NCBI GenBank assembly: GCA_934167495.1 | Contig: CAKPKP010000006.1 | Span: 27,487-91,486, forward strand | DNA: 64,000 nucleotides | Direction: 5' to 3' | Source: an uncultured Clostridia bacterium | Lineage (GTDB): Bacteria; Bacillota; Clostridia; TANB77; CAG-508 | Part shown: one piece after another, positions 45,893-57,252 of the stretch | Layout of the letters: every line of letters begins with the position of its first letter | Position numbering within the stretch: the stretch's first letter is position 1 | Notes under the pieces: model-generated | Databases searched by the model: none | What the model was told of the DNA's origin: nothing | What the model saw: the letters and a program-made list of their open reading frames with translations, nothing else | Program-made: the position numbers and the translations under genes

Positions 45893-46435
45893 CTATTTAT
45901 TATCACTATATTTTAAAATATATTCTTTTAATATTGTTTCATCTCTCTTAATAATGAATTTTGTTGAATATATATTATCATATTTTGAACCTTTTAGATT
46001 ATTAAAACAATTACTGATTTTATGTAATGCTATTTTTGGAGTTAACCACAATAATTCTCCGCCTTCATCAATTTCTTTTTGTGTTAAATTTAATTTTTTA
46101 GTGTCATTTATTACCTTACTTATAAAAACATATGACGTTTGAATGAAATTCATTTTTGATTTTATTTCTTCTGTATAACCCATATAATTTAAAATTTTTA
46201 CATTACATCCCGTTTCTTCTAATACTTCTCTTTTAAATGCATTTTCTTTATTTTCATTTTGTTCAATTCCTCCGCCTGGCAATTTAAATTCATTTTTATT
46301 TCTTTTATATAATATTGCAATTTCTCCATTATCATTAAGAACAATTCCCCTAGAGGCAATTCTGATTAAAGGTTTGTCATAATTTATTGATTGTTCGCCA
46401 ATTTCTTTATCTGTAATTCTAGCTATTAAATCCAT
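45893..46435 (-). CDS. NUDIX hydrolase
   Basis: The 180-aa protein contains the Nudix box GGGIEQNENKENAFKREVLEETGC, positions about 77-100, matching G-x5-E-x7-RE-x2-EE-x-G. Family members cleave nucleoside diphosphate-linked compounds; the substrate is unknown. On the minus strand, TAGGAG lies 8 nt before ATG 46435, which I prefer to GTG 46444. Its opposite orientation and position in the mobile region suggest it is cargo. Confidence 0.85.
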   Translation of the reverse strand: MDLIARITDKEIGEQSINYDKPLIRIASRGIVLNDNGEIAILYKRNKNEFKLPGGGIEQNENKENAFKREVLEETGCNVKILNYMGYTEEIKSKMNFIQTSYVFISKVINDTKKLNLTQKEIDEGGELLWLTPKIALHKISNCFNNLKGSKYDNIYSTKFIIKRDETILKEYILKYSDNK

Positions 46436-46444
46436 TATATTCAC

Positions 46445-46912
46445 TCCTAACTAGTATTAAATTATATAAATAATATCATAAAAATTTCTTATATTCAACA
46501 CTCTAAATGTGTTATATAGTGAAAATAATAATTATTTATTGACATTTACATAAAAAAATGATATATATTAGATGTATTTTTAGTACACTGAAAAATTAAT
46601 AGACACGAAACACTGGTTAGTAAGGGATACAATAAGCTATTTTCTATCTTTCTCCAAAATTGAAAATTAAGATTTGTAGGAAACTTGTTAACCCAATGCG
46701 GTGAAAAATATTTGACTGTTTTAGAAGAATGGTTTGTAAAATGTCCAGTAGTGGTTAAGACCGATTAGCATGTTTCAAATAAAATTCACTACTTTGCAAA
46801 AAAATGCAATATTGGTAGTTTTATTTGTTGTGCCTAATGGGTCTTTTTGTTATGCTTACGAAAATAGCTAAATATGTATTGCCCTATTTTCTTACAAAGC
46901 ATAGCAAGAAGA
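46445..46912. other. non-coding left half of the mob upstream region
   Basis: I see no convincing gene here. A 33-codon open frame at 46770-46871 encodes a hydrophobic peptide (MFQIKFTTLQKNAILVV...) but has no clear ribosome site. The region is probably the remnant of the element's leader sequence. Confidence 0.4.
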
Positions 46913-47135
46913 TACTGAAAAAATTTTATGCAGGTATGCAAAAAATTTTTCAGTAGTCAAAATAATATTTGAATGGAGATGAAAATATTATTTTGATTTG
47001 GCGAAGCCAAACATAAATTATCTATCGCAAGATTAGATAATTTATGAGCACTCCGCTAGTAGCCCACGACATCTTTGCAAACGTAGTTTGAAAGTGTCAT
47101 AGTGAGTTACATACTTTCAAAGAAAGTTATGTAAC
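46913..47135. other. hairpin cluster, possible oriT
   Basis: Six inverted repeats lie in tandem directly upstream of the mob gene: 46913-46955 (ACTGAAAAAATTT arms), 46958-46995 (CAAAATAATATTT arms), 46997-47011 (TTTGGC/GCCAAA), 47013-47045 (ATAAATTATCTA arms), 47068-47098 and 47106-47135 (GTTACATAACTTTC-like arms). Dense hairpins just before a Mob/Pre gene are typical of a transfer origin; the nick site cannot be identified. Confidence 0.5.
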
Positions 47136-47181
47136 AGCTCCCTTTGGTCGCCTCTTGCTACCTGCAAGAAAGGATTTATAA

Positions 47182-48433
47182 ATGGACAAAACAAACTATT
47201 CGGTAGCTAGAGTAGAAACTTATACTAGAGCAAGTATTTTGAAAGCAGAAAGACATAATGAACGAAAAAACGAATCTTACTCTAATATGAATGTTGACTT
47301 AGCACAAACACAAAACAATGTGCATTACAAAAGATGCAAAAGCACTTATAACGAAAGATTAAAAGAACTGATTGATGATGGAGAAATATCACTTAGAGGT
47401 CTAAAAGATAATGCTAAAGTATTTGATGAAATTATATTTGATATTAACTCCGACTATTTTGAACAAAATGGTGGTTATGAATTTGCAAAAGGCTTTTATG
47501 AAAAAGCTTTCCACTTTGCTGAAAGAGAAATGAGCAGTGATAATATTATATCAGCAGTTATGCATGCAGATGAGTTAAATACTTCCCTATCAGAAGAATA
47601 TGGAAAGCCTATATACCACTATCATCTGCATGTTATAGCAATACCTGTTGTAAAAAAAGAAATAAAGTGGTCTAAAAGATGTAAAGATAAATCTCTAATC
47701 GGTACTACAAAAGAAATAATCAATGAGCCATAGTAAGAAATGGAAATCAGAGCAACTAACTGATAATTTGGGTAATCCTGTATATGATGAAAATGGAAAA
47801 GCTAAACTAATAAAATCATATAGCCTATTACAAGACAGATTTTTTCAATATATGTCTGATAGTGGTTATAGAGGATTTGTTCGTGGTATTAAAGGTAGTA
47901 CCAAAGAACACTTAACAGATTTAGAATTTAAAATTAAGAAAGAAACTGAAAAACTTGAAAAAATAACAAATAGTGTTGATGAAAAACAATCTAGTTTTAA
48001 TAACTATATGCAATATGATAAACAAATTGAGGACATTTCAGATTTAGGAAAACAAAAGAAATTTTCAAAGAAAATTGAATTAGAGCCACAAGAATATGAG
48101 GATTTAGTCAACTATGCTAAAAAAGGAATTGTAGCAGATAAAGAAATTTATGAACGTGATACTAGAATTGAAAATTTAAGAAACACCTTAAATAGATGGA
48201 TAGAAAAATATGATGGTTTAGTAGAAAAAACAAAAGACTACTTCCATGCTATAAAACTAGCACCACAAAGAGTTACAGATTTCTTTAAAAGTTTATTTGA
48301 TAAAGAAAAACAAGATAAATTAGAAACTGAAAGAAAAGCTCGTGAAGAAGCAAGAGAAAAAGAAAGAGTAGAAAGGCAAAGACTAAAGAACTCTCCTGAA
48401 TACAAGAAAAGGAGGGCTAGTTATGAACGATAA
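47182..48433 (+). pseudogene. Mob/Pre-type relaxase (MobV family), frameshifted
   Basis: The N-terminal part (47182-47733) has the MobV histidine motif (PIYHYHLHVIAIPVV) preceded by HADE. It stops at TAG 47731. The continuation (SHSKKWKSEQ...GYRGFVRG, then coiled coil) is in the +1 frame from 47723 to 48433. A complete relaxase would read from one into the other near KEIINxxSHSKKW, so a small indel has split it. No CGG is involved. The second part has its own ATG and could still be translated. The protein would nick DNA at oriT for mobilization. Confidence 0.82.
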
Positions 48434-48689
48434 TAATGAAAAAATATACAGAGTTGAACTAACTAATGAAGAATATAATTTTTTGGAAAATCTGAGAAAT
48501 GAACTATATAATAAACTCTCAAAAATGAATAAGGAAGAACTTATAAAATATTTAAAAAGTTTATGCCCAGAGAAAAATTTGAACTTTGAAAAACAAATAA
48601 ACGATAAGACTTATAAAGTAAATACCTACTTTAATGAGAACTCCGAATATACCATATTACAAATTCTTTTTGGAATTTTGAGAAAATAA
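48423..48689 (+). CDS. 88-aa mobile-element accessory protein
   Basis: It overlaps the relaxase end by 11 nt, and AAGGAGGGCTAGTT precedes the ATG. The N-terminal part is helical (LTNEEYNFLENLRNELY). The C-terminal part (NDKTYKVNTYFNENSEYTI) has a beta-strand pattern like TnpW-type small proteins of clostridial transposons; the resemblance is weak. Function unknown. Confidence 0.6.
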   Translation: MNDNNEKIYRVELTNEEYNFLENLRNELYNKLSKMNKEELIKYLKSLCPEKNLNFEKQINDKTYKVNTYFNENSEYTILQILFGILRK

Positions 48690-48799
48690 AAATTTTATTA
48701 GATTTTTAGCTTGGAATATGGTATATTATAATCACTACTACAAAAGTAGAAACTATAATTTTATATCGTGTTTCAAGCTGTCAGAGAAAGGAGAAAATA

Positions 48800-50460
48800 A
48801 TGAAACAGCTAGAAAGCGATAAAATCACTGCTTTATATTGCCGTTTATCAAGAGATGATGATATGGCTGGAGAAAGCAATAGTATAATAAATCAAAAATC
48901 AATTTTAAGTAAATATGCAAAAGATAATAAATTTCAAAATATAAAAATCTTTATAGATGATGGATATTCAGGAACAACTTTTACAAGACCTGCTTTTATG
49001 GAAATGATGGAACTTGCTGAAAGTGGAAAAATTGCAACAATAATAGTAAAAGACCATTCAAGACTTGGTAGAAATAGACTTGTTGTTGGACAACTTTTAG
49101 AAGAAGATTTTGTAAGACTTAATATAAGATATATTGCTATAATGGACAATATTGATAGTAGTAAAGGCTTAAATGACTTCTTGCCTATTCAAGATTGGTT
49201 TAACGAAATGCATGCAAAAAACACAAGTCAAAAAGTTAGAGCAGTTCTAAAAAATAAAGGCGAATCTGGAATTTCACTTGCAAATAACATTCCTTATGGT
49301 TATAAAAAAGATGAAAATGATAAAACAAAATGGGTTATAGATAAACAATCAGCAGAAGTTGTAAAAGAAATATTTAATCTGTTTATTCAAGGTCATGGAA
49401 CTTGTGAAATTGCAAGAATTTTAAAGAAAAGAGAGATTTTAACTCCTGCTGAATATTCAGCAAGTATTGGAATAAAGTTATCCTCAAAGCCTCAAGAATT
49501 AAAACATTAATGGAATTGTGTAACAGTTGCAGGTATTTTAGATAGACAAGAATATATTGGAGATACAGTAAATTTCAAATCTACAACTCGTTCGTATAAA
49601 GATAAAACCAGAGTTTATCTTCCCAAAGAAGATAGAAAAATATTTAAAAATACACATGAGACAATTATTGATGAACATACTTGGAATATTGCAAAACAAC
49701 TACGAGGTAATAGAAAAAAATATGCGAAATCAGGTAAAAAGAGTATCTTTTCTGGATTACTATTTTGTTATGATTGTGGTAAAAAACTTTATTTCAAATC
49801 ACCTGTAAGTGATAAAAAAGCCAAAGAACATTATAGATGTTCAAGTTATAAATCAAGTAGAGCTTCTTGTACTTCTCATTATATTACAGATGAAGCATTA
49901 CAAAACATTGTTTTAGAAAATATACAAAAAGTAATTTCATATATGAAAAGTTATGAAGATTTATTTATTAAAGAGCAATTAGCAAAATCTACTCAAGATG
50001 AATTAAAGCAAATTTCTAAAAACAAAAAAGAACTTGAAAAAGCGAAAAAAAGAATTATTGAAATCGACAACTTATTTAAGCATATTTACGAAGATAATGT
50101 ATCTGGAAAACTTACAGATGATAGATTTAGAAACTTATCTATTAATTATGATAAGGAACAACAAGAATTAAAAATAAAAATTGTACAATTGTCAAATGAT
50201 ATCGAAAATAAAGAAAAGAAACTGATTTAACACAATTTAGATCTAATGTAAAAAAATATACTGAAATAGCTGAATTAACACCAGAAATTTTAAATGAATT
50301 GATAGAAAAAATAATAATTCATCAGACTCAAAAAATAAATGGTAAAAAAGTTCAAGAAATAGATATATATTACAGAGGTGTTGGTATAATTTCTTTTCCA
50401 GTTAGTCTTGATGATATAGAAATAACAATTGAAAAAATATTAAATAAAAAAACAGCTTAA
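48800..50460 (+). pseudogene. large serine recombinase, decayed
   Basis: The N-terminal resolvase domain is intact (ALYCRLSRDDD with the likely catalytic Ser, DDGYSGTTFTRPAF, VKDHSRLGRNRL). TAA at 49508-49510 interrupts the recombinase domain where a Tyr is expected (KH-stop-WNCVTVAGILDRQEYIG). A Cys4 zinc ribbon follows (CYDCGKK...CSSYKSSRASC). Near 50215 one A is missing in an A-rich run, shifting the end (ETDLTQFRSNVKKY) into another frame to 50460. The two lesions, neither at CGG, show true decay. Such TnpX-like enzymes excise and insert mobilizable transposons. Confidence 0.9.
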
Positions 50461-50481
50461 TATTGAAATAACTTATCTTAT

Positions 50482-50523
50482 GGGGAGAATGATTTTAGTG
50501 TACTTAACTAAAGGATTCTCCCC
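50482..50523. terminator. hairpin after the recombinase remnant
   Basis: GGGGAGAATGATTTTAGT pairs with ACTAAAGGATTCTCCCC around a 7-nt loop. It resembles the palindromes at 38911 and 40725 in form but not in core sequence, and is followed by ATTGACACTTGAC. Confidence 0.6.
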
Positions 50524-50631
50524 ATTGACACTTGACAAAATTTTTCATAAAAAGGTAGAAAACTATTGCAAAAAAAAATCGTATAAGGTAAAATAAGGAA
50601 GAAATAAAAAGAACAAAGGAGAGATGAAGAG

Positions 50632-52221
<1,590 letters not shown>

Positions 52222-52235
52222 TTTAAAAATAAGAA

Positions 52236-52276
52236 AAAGAGCCAATTCAAATTTGAAAAAGGCTCTTTTTTTAGGA
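52236..52276 (+). terminator. terminator of the LPKTG gene
   Basis: AAAAAGAGCC and GGCTCTTTTT form a 10-bp stem with a T-rich tail. It may work in both directions, since the minus-strand gene at 52289 converges on it. Confidence 0.85.
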
Positions 52277-52288
52277 ATATGGCGTTTA

Positions 52289-52504
52289 TTAATTGACCTT
52301 ATAGTAATTAACCGTAAAGCTTGCAACTCCTTCTTGATAATGAACACCGCTCTTATGAAGTAATGTGTCAATGACATCGGTATTGGAACGAGTTGAAGCT
52401 GTAAACAGGATATCACCTATATTCGCATTTTTGATACGCTCAATTTCCTTGTTTTGGTCGTCTACAGACATCCGCTGGTTTAAATGTGTTGTGTTAAGAA
52501 TCAT
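52289..52504 (-). CDS. 71-aa hypothetical protein of foreign composition
   Basis: The minus strand encodes MILNTTHLNQRMSVDDQNKE..., soluble and helical at first, then a beta-type end. TTGGAGGT precedes the ATG by about 7 nt. Codon use (GCG, GAC, CGT, an in-frame CGG for Arg after Asn-Gln) and higher G+C differ from neighbours, as for the gene at 45594. I do not recognise it. It is probably acquired cargo. Confidence 0.7.
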   Translation of the reverse strand: MILNTTHLNQRMSVDDQNKEIERIKNANIGDILFTASTRSNTDVIDTLLHKSGVHYQEGVASFTVNYYKVN

Positions 52505-52576
52505 GCTGATAACCTCCAAATAATTAATATACTTATATTATAACATATTTTACAATATTACTCAAATGACAATGGC

Positions 52577-52640
52577 TGTCAATGGGGACGGAGATTTTTG
52601 ACATGAAAAAGTGTGTCAAAAATCTCCGTCCCCATTGACA
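52577..52640. repeat. complete GGGGACGGAG palindrome, 27-bp arms
   Basis: The arms 52577-52603 and 52614-52640 are perfect inverted copies around a 10-nt loop. This is the most complete member of the family and defines the 27-nt unit, starting TGTCAATGGGGACGGAG and ending TTTTTGACA. Confidence 0.95.
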
Positions 52641-52709
52641 TATTTTTTATAAAAGATATTTAAAAATAAATATTTTTATTGTATAATGCAAATGGAAATG
52701 GAGGAATAT

Positions 52710-53909
52710 ATGAGAGATTTGTTAAAAGAATATTCAGCAAATGAAAATAATCCTAAATGGCAAAATATGATAAAAAGGGAAAAAGAACTATATTCTCATA
52801 ACAATGAAATGCGTACAGAATTTGAAAGAGATTATACAAGAATTGTACATTGCAATGCATATAGAAGGTTAAAACATAAAACTCAAGTATTTTTCTCACC
52901 AAATAATGATCACATATGTACAAGAATAGAACATGTTACACATGTAGAATCAATTAGTTATACAATAGCCAAATATTTGGGATTAAATGTAGAATTAACA
53001 AAAGCAATAGCTACAGCACATGATATAGGGCATAGTCCTTTTGGACATCAAGGGGAAAAGATTTTATCTGAAATATCTATGAGAGATATAGGTAAAACTT
53101 TTTGGCATGAAAAGAATGGATTAGAATTTGTAGACAAAATAGAATTATTAGAAGATAATCAAAAAAATAATCAAAATTTAAACTTAACATATGCAGTTAG
53201 AGACGGAATAGTATCACATTGTGGTGAAATAGATGAAAATGGTTTAAAACCAAGAGACGAATATATAGATTTAAATAATTATAATAAGCCTAATGAATAT
53301 GCGCCATATACTTGGGAAGGATGTACAGTTAAAATAGCAGATAAAATATCTTATTTAGGTAGAGACATAGAAGATGCAATATCTTTGGGAATATTAGATG
53401 AGCATTTAGAAGAATTATATGAATTATTAAATTATGGTAGAAATGAAGTTATTAATAATACCGTTATAATTAATGATTTAATATATGATTTATGCAATAA
53501 TTCATCAACAGAAAAAGGTTTGTACTTTTCTGATAAAATGTTTAATAAAATTAAAGAGATAAAAAATTTTAATTACAAAAACATTTATTTATCAGAAAAG
53601 CTTAAAATATCTATAAAATATTTTGAGCTAGTGATAAATGAAATATATAATACTTTAAAAAAGGCGTATGATCCAGAAAATATAATGAGTAAAATGCAAG
53701 AAATGAAAAAATTCTATCCAGAGCTAATAATTAATTTTGAAGAATGGTTAGAAAATTATTGGAGCCTTCAAAGAAAAACAAATAGTAAAAACGATGTAAT
53801 AGTTAATATAAAAGATGAAAAAGAATATTATAATGCTATTATTTATTATATTGCAGGAATGACAGATAATTTTGCAATTGAAATGTACAATAAAATTATT
53901 AGATTTTAA
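52710..53909 (+). CDS. dgt: deoxyguanosinetriphosphate triphosphohydrolase-like protein
   Basis: This HD-domain enzyme removes triphosphate from dNTPs. The typical N terminus (MRTEFERDYTRIVHCNAYRRL), HKTQVF, the HD motif region (TRIEHVTHVESI, IATAHDIGHSPFGHQGE) and a helical C terminus are seen. The length is 399 aa. I chose ATG 52710, because ATGGAGGAATAT precedes it; the open frame extends to 52686. Substrate preference is inferred. Confidence 0.93.
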   Translation: MRDLLKEYSANENNPKWQNMIKREKELYSHNNEMRTEFERDYTRIVHCNAYRRLKHKTQVFFSPNNDHICTRIEHVTHVESISYTIAKYLGLNVELTKAIATAHDIGHSPFGHQGEKILSEISMRDIGKTFWHEKNGLEFVDKIELLEDNQKNNQNLNLTYAVRDGIVSHCGEIDENGLKPRDEYIDLNNYNKPNEYAPYTWEGCTVKIADKISYLGRDIEDAISLGILDEHLEELYELLNYGRNEVINNTVIINDLIYDLCNNSSTEKGLYFSDKMFNKIKEIKNFNYKNIYLSEKLKISIKYFELVINEIYNTLKKAYDPENIMSKMQEMKKFYPELIINFEEWLENYWSLQRKTNSKNDVIVNIKDEKEYYNAIIYYIAGMTDNFAIEMYNKIIRF

Positions 53910-53953
53910 CAAAAGAAAATTAAAATTTAAGTAATATAAGGAGGTAGAATTAT

Positions 53954-55402
53954 ATGAATAAAAAATATGATGCTATTGTAATTGGTGCAGGACCTAGTGG
54001 AGTATTTTTAGCATACGAAATGATAAAAAAACAAAAATGCAAGAATATACTTTTAATTGAACAAGGAAAATCAGTAGAAAAAAGAAATTGTCCTATTGAA
54101 AAGCAAGGAAAATGTGTAAAGTGTAAACCTTTATGTAATATAACATGTGGATTTTCAGGTGCTGGTGCATTTTCAGATGGAAAATTATCATTATATAATA
54201 AAGAAGATGATGACATATATGTAGGAGGTAGTCTACAAGAATATATAGGTGTAGATGAAACAAAGAAATTAATTGATTACACAGATAAAATATATTTAGA
54301 ATTTGGAGCAGACAAAAAATTAGAGGGTACAGAACATAAAGAAGAAGTGAAAAAAATACGAGATAAAGCCAAAAAAGAAGGAATTACTTTAATAGATATA
54401 CCAATAAGACATTTAGGAACAGAAAAAAGTCATGAATTATATGCAAGAATAGAGAAATATTTAATAGATAATGGTGTAAATATATTATTTGATACAAGTG
54501 TTGAAGATTTAGTTATAGAAAATAATATAATAAAAGGTGTAAAAATAAGACCTTCAAAAGAAATAGAAAATGAAAATTATAAAGATTCAGAAACTATTTT
54601 TTCAGATAATGTTGTATTAGCGGTAGGAAGAAAAGGTGCTAATTGGCTAGTTAAAATGTGTGATGAGCATAAAATTGCTACTAAATCTGGAATAGTAGAT
54701 ATAGGCGTTAGATACGAATTACCAGATGAGGTAATGAAGAAAATAAATGAATATATGTATGAAGGAAAATTTATAGGAAGAGTAGGGCTTTTTAGAGATA
54801 AAGTTAGAACTTTCTGTCAAAACCCAAGTGGATTTGTTTCAACAGAAGTATATGATGATAATATAACTTTAGTAAATGGACATTCATATAAAGAGAGAAA
54901 AAGTACAAATACAAATTTAGCAATATTAGTATCACATAAATTTAATCATCCGTTTAATAAACCAATAGAGTATGGTAGAAATGTAGCAAAGAACTTAAAT
55001 GCATTAGGAGAAGGAAATATTGTAGTTCAAAGATTAGGAGATATTTATAGAGGAAAAAGAACATGGGAAGAAGAATTAAAAAATAATACAGTAGTTCCAA
55101 CTTTAAAATCTGCAGTAGCAGGGGACATTACATTTGCTTTAGGATACAGAACAATGACTGATATATTAGAATTTATTAGAACACTTGATAAAATAATAGA
55201 AGGATTTGCAAATCCAGATAATTTATTATATGGACCAGAAATTAAATTTTATAGTAATCAAATAATAATAGATAACAACTTTGAAACAAATATTAAAGGA
55301 TTATATTCTATTGGAGACGGTGGAGGAATGACAAGAGGATTAATGATGGCTTCATGTTCTGGAGTACAAATGGCAAGAATTTTAGATAAAAAAATAAAAT
55401 AA
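53954..55402 (+). CDS. FAD-dependent oxidoreductase-like protein
   Basis: The N-terminal dinucleotide-binding motif (YDAIVIGAGPSGVFLAYE) and ALGYRTMT and YSIGDGGGMTRGLMMASCSG near the end mark a family of NAD(P)/FAD-dependent dehydrogenases common in clostridia. A Cys-rich block (CPIEKQGKCVKCKPLCNITCG, residues about 47-67) may bind metal or take part in redox chemistry. The length is 482 aa. The reaction is unknown. AAGGAGGTAGAATTAT precedes the ATG. Confidence 0.85.
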   Translation: MNKKYDAIVIGAGPSGVFLAYEMIKKQKCKNILLIEQGKSVEKRNCPIEKQGKCVKCKPLCNITCGFSGAGAFSDGKLSLYNKEDDDIYVGGSLQEYIGVDETKKLIDYTDKIYLEFGADKKLEGTEHKEEVKKIRDKAKKEGITLIDIPIRHLGTEKSHELYARIEKYLIDNGVNILFDTSVEDLVIENNIIKGVKIRPSKEIENENYKDSETIFSDNVVLAVGRKGANWLVKMCDEHKIATKSGIVDIGVRYELPDEVMKKINEYMYEGKFIGRVGLFRDKVRTFCQNPSGFVSTEVYDDNITLVNGHSYKERKSTNTNLAILVSHKFNHPFNKPIEYGRNVAKNLNALGEGNIVVQRLGDIYRGKRTWEEELKNNTVVPTLKSAVAGDITFALGYRTMTDILEFIRTLDKIIEGFANPDNLLYGPEIKFYSNQIIIDNNFETNIKGLYSIGDGGGMTRGLMMASCSGVQMARILDKKIK

Positions 55403-55728
55403 GAACAATAGTGGGCTGATTAAATTTTTCTACATTTTAAATTGTAGAGTTCAGCCCACGTTTAATTGTTCGTGTGCGAAATTTGCATATAGCAAATTTC
55501 TGTACAAAGTATTTCTATAATAGGAAATTTTGAGGAATTTCCTATTATAGAACAATAGTGGGCTGATTAAATTCAGCCCACGTTTACTAAGGCAAAAGCT
55601 TGAAAATAAAGGTTTTTAGCCTTAGTAAATAAAAAATGTAAAAAAAATTAAAATTTTTTGAAAAAAGTATTGACAAAATGCATATAATAATTTATAATTA
55701 CAAATGTCGAAAGGAACAGCACACAAAT
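55403..55728. repeat. hairpin-rich spacer with a duplicated 23-nt unit
   Basis: No gene is seen. A 23-nt sequence starting GAACAATAGTGGGCTG occurs at 55403-55425 and 55550-55572; each starts a hairpin closed by TCAGCCCACGTTTA. The first copy has an extra inner hairpin (CTACA...TGTAG). Between them are AATTTGC/GCAAATT and a palindrome at 55515-55550 (ATAATAGGAAATT arms). Another stem at 55583-55629 uses TTTACTAAGGC/GCCTTAGTAAA. The tRNA promoter follows. Confidence 0.75.
55670..55698 (+). promoter_or_regulatory. tRNA-Gly promoter
   Basis: TTGACA (55670-55675), a 17-nt spacer, then TATAAT (55693-55698): both elements are perfect consensus, about 31 nt before the tRNA. Confidence 0.85.
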
Positions 55729-55802
<74 letters not shown>

Positions 55803-55811
55803 TTTGAAATT

Positions 55812-55847
55812 AACTTACAGACTGAAAAAAGTTTGTAAGTTTTTTTT
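55812..55847 (+). terminator. tRNA-Gly terminator
   Basis: AACTTACAGAC and GTTTGTAAGTT form an 11-bp stem, followed by seven T. Confidence 0.85.
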
Positions 55848-55862
55848 ATAATAAATAATATC

Positions 55863-55905
55863 AAAAAAGAGGACGAATTATAAAAATAATTTAATCCTCT
55901 TTTTG
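55863..55905. terminator. bidirectional terminator between tRNA-Gly and dxr
   Basis: AAAAAGAGGA and TCCTCTTTT pair across an AT-rich loop, with A and T runs on both sides, so it can end transcripts from either direction. Confidence 0.7.
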
Positions 55906-55907
55906 TG

Positions 55908-55934
55908 TGTCAATGGGGACGGAGATTTTTGACA
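55908..55934 (+). repeat. half GGGGACGGAG element, plus orientation
   Basis: One 27-nt arm identical to the left arm at 52577, with no inverted partner next to it. Its inverted partner lies on the other side of dxr at 57165. Confidence 0.9.
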
Positions 55935-55936
55935 CA

Positions 55937-57082
55937 CTATTGACATTCATTAACAAATTTTATTGTTTTTTCTTTTACTTCTTTATCAAATTCTAAAATC
56001 TCATTAATTGAGTTTAGTTCTATTTTTTCATACATATTTAATATTTTTTCTATGCCTAAAGGAATTTGAGTGTATTTAATTTTCTTATTAATAAAAGCAT
56101 CAACTAAAATTTCATCTGCAGCATTTAAAATAACTTGATAGCAATGTCCTCTTTCAATTGCATTATATGCTAATTGTAAGCATTTAAATTTATTTAAATC
56201 AGGTTTTTCAAATTTTAATTCACTTACTTTGAATAAATCAAGTTTTTCTATATTATTATTTAATCTTTTAGGATAATTCAAAGCATAAGCTATTGGAATT
56301 TGCATAGATTTTGGTCCTATATTAGCCATAATTGTTCCATCTTTAAATTGCACCATAGAATGTACTAAACTTTTTCTTTGTACAACTACTTCAATTTGGT
56401 TTGGCTCAACATCAAATAACCATTTAGCTTCAATCACTTCAAAGCCTTTATTCATCATTGTAGAAGAATCAATAGTAACTTTTTTTCCCATGTTCCAAGT
56501 AGGATGGTTTAATGCTTCTTCAACAGTTATATCATCGGTTATATTTCTATCAAAAAATGGACCACCAGAAGCTGTTAATAAAATTTTTTCAATTGGATTT
56601 TCTTCTTCACCATTTAAACATTGCATAATAGCACTATGTTCACTATCAACTGTAAGCAATTTTGCACCACTTTTCTTTGCAGTTTGCATTATTAATTTTC
56701 CACCGGTTACTAAAACTTCTTTATTAGCTAATGCTACTGTTTTGCCGTTTTTTATCATGTTATATGTAGGCTTTAATCCTGCAATTCCAACCAATGCTGA
56801 AATAGATATATCAAAATCTACTAAATTTGATATATCTTCTAGACCTTCTTCTCCGTAATATATATTTAAATTAGGATATTTTTCCTTTAATATATTTGCG
56901 TTTTCTTTATCAATTATATAGACATTTTTGGGAGCAAATTCGTCTATTTGTTTTATTAATTTATCAATATTTTTACCAGCTACTAAAGTAACAATATTAA
57001 ATAATTCTTTATTTTCTCTAACTACATTTAATGTACTAGTTCCAATTGAACCAGTTGAACCGAAAATTGCTATATTTTTCAT
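55937..57082 (-). CDS. dxr: 1-deoxy-D-xylulose 5-phosphate reductoisomerase
   Basis: Dxr makes MEP, the first committed step of the non-mevalonate isoprenoid route. The NADPH motif (IAIFGSTGSIGTSTLN), ALANKEVLV, VDSEHSAIMQCL, TASGGPFF and NKGFEVIEAKWLF are present; 381 aa is normal. It is one of few minus-strand genes, is not beside other MEP-pathway genes, and is bracketed by two inverted half-repeats (55908-55934 and 57165-57191). Its last codons run to within 3 nt of one repeat. A GGAG ribosome site lies upstream of the ATG. Confidence 0.97.
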   Translation of the reverse strand: MKNIAIFGSTGSIGTSTLNVVRENKELFNIVTLVAGKNIDKLIKQIDEFAPKNVYIIDKENANILKEKYPNLNIYYGEEGLEDISNLVDFDISISALVGIAGLKPTYNMIKNGKTVALANKEVLVTGGKLIMQTAKKSGAKLLTVDSEHSAIMQCLNGEEENPIEKILLTASGGPFFDRNITDDITVEEALNHPTWNMGKKVTIDSSTMMNKGFEVIEAKWLFDVEPNQIEVVVQRKSLVHSMVQFKDGTIMANIGPKSMQIPIAYALNYPKRLNNNIEKLDLFKVSELKFEKPDLNKFKCLQLAYNAIERGHCYQVILNAADEILVDAFINKKIKYTQIPLGIEKILNMYEKIELNSINEILEFDKEVKEKTIKFVNECQ

Positions 57083-57164
57083 TTTATTCTCCTTTTAAAT
57101 AAGTATAATAAAATTTTTTTAAACTGTCAATTATGAGTGATGCTAGGAAGTGGTGATATTTACA

Positions 57165-57191
57165 TGTCAAAAATCTCCGTCCCCGTTGACA
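57165..57191 (-). repeat. half GGGGACGGAG element, minus orientation
   Basis: This is the 27-nt unit in inverted orientation, with one difference from the arm at 52614 (CCCCG for CCCCA). It lies upstream of dxr. Like the copy at 55908, it is followed by CACTATTGAC. Confidence 0.9.
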
Positions 57192-57252
57192 CACTATTGA
57201 CTATTTAATGTTTATTTAATATATTTAAATTAAAATAAGTAAGGTGATGGAT

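Noticed and set aside
46770..46871. 33-aa hydrophobic peptide gene
   Set aside because: It has no clear ribosome site and lies within a non-coding, hairpin-rich region; I could not support it as a gene.
47723..47733. Another programmed +1 shift in the relaxase
   Set aside because: No CGG is present, an independent ATG opens the second frame, and the neighbouring recombinase is plainly decayed, so simple mutation is the better explanation.
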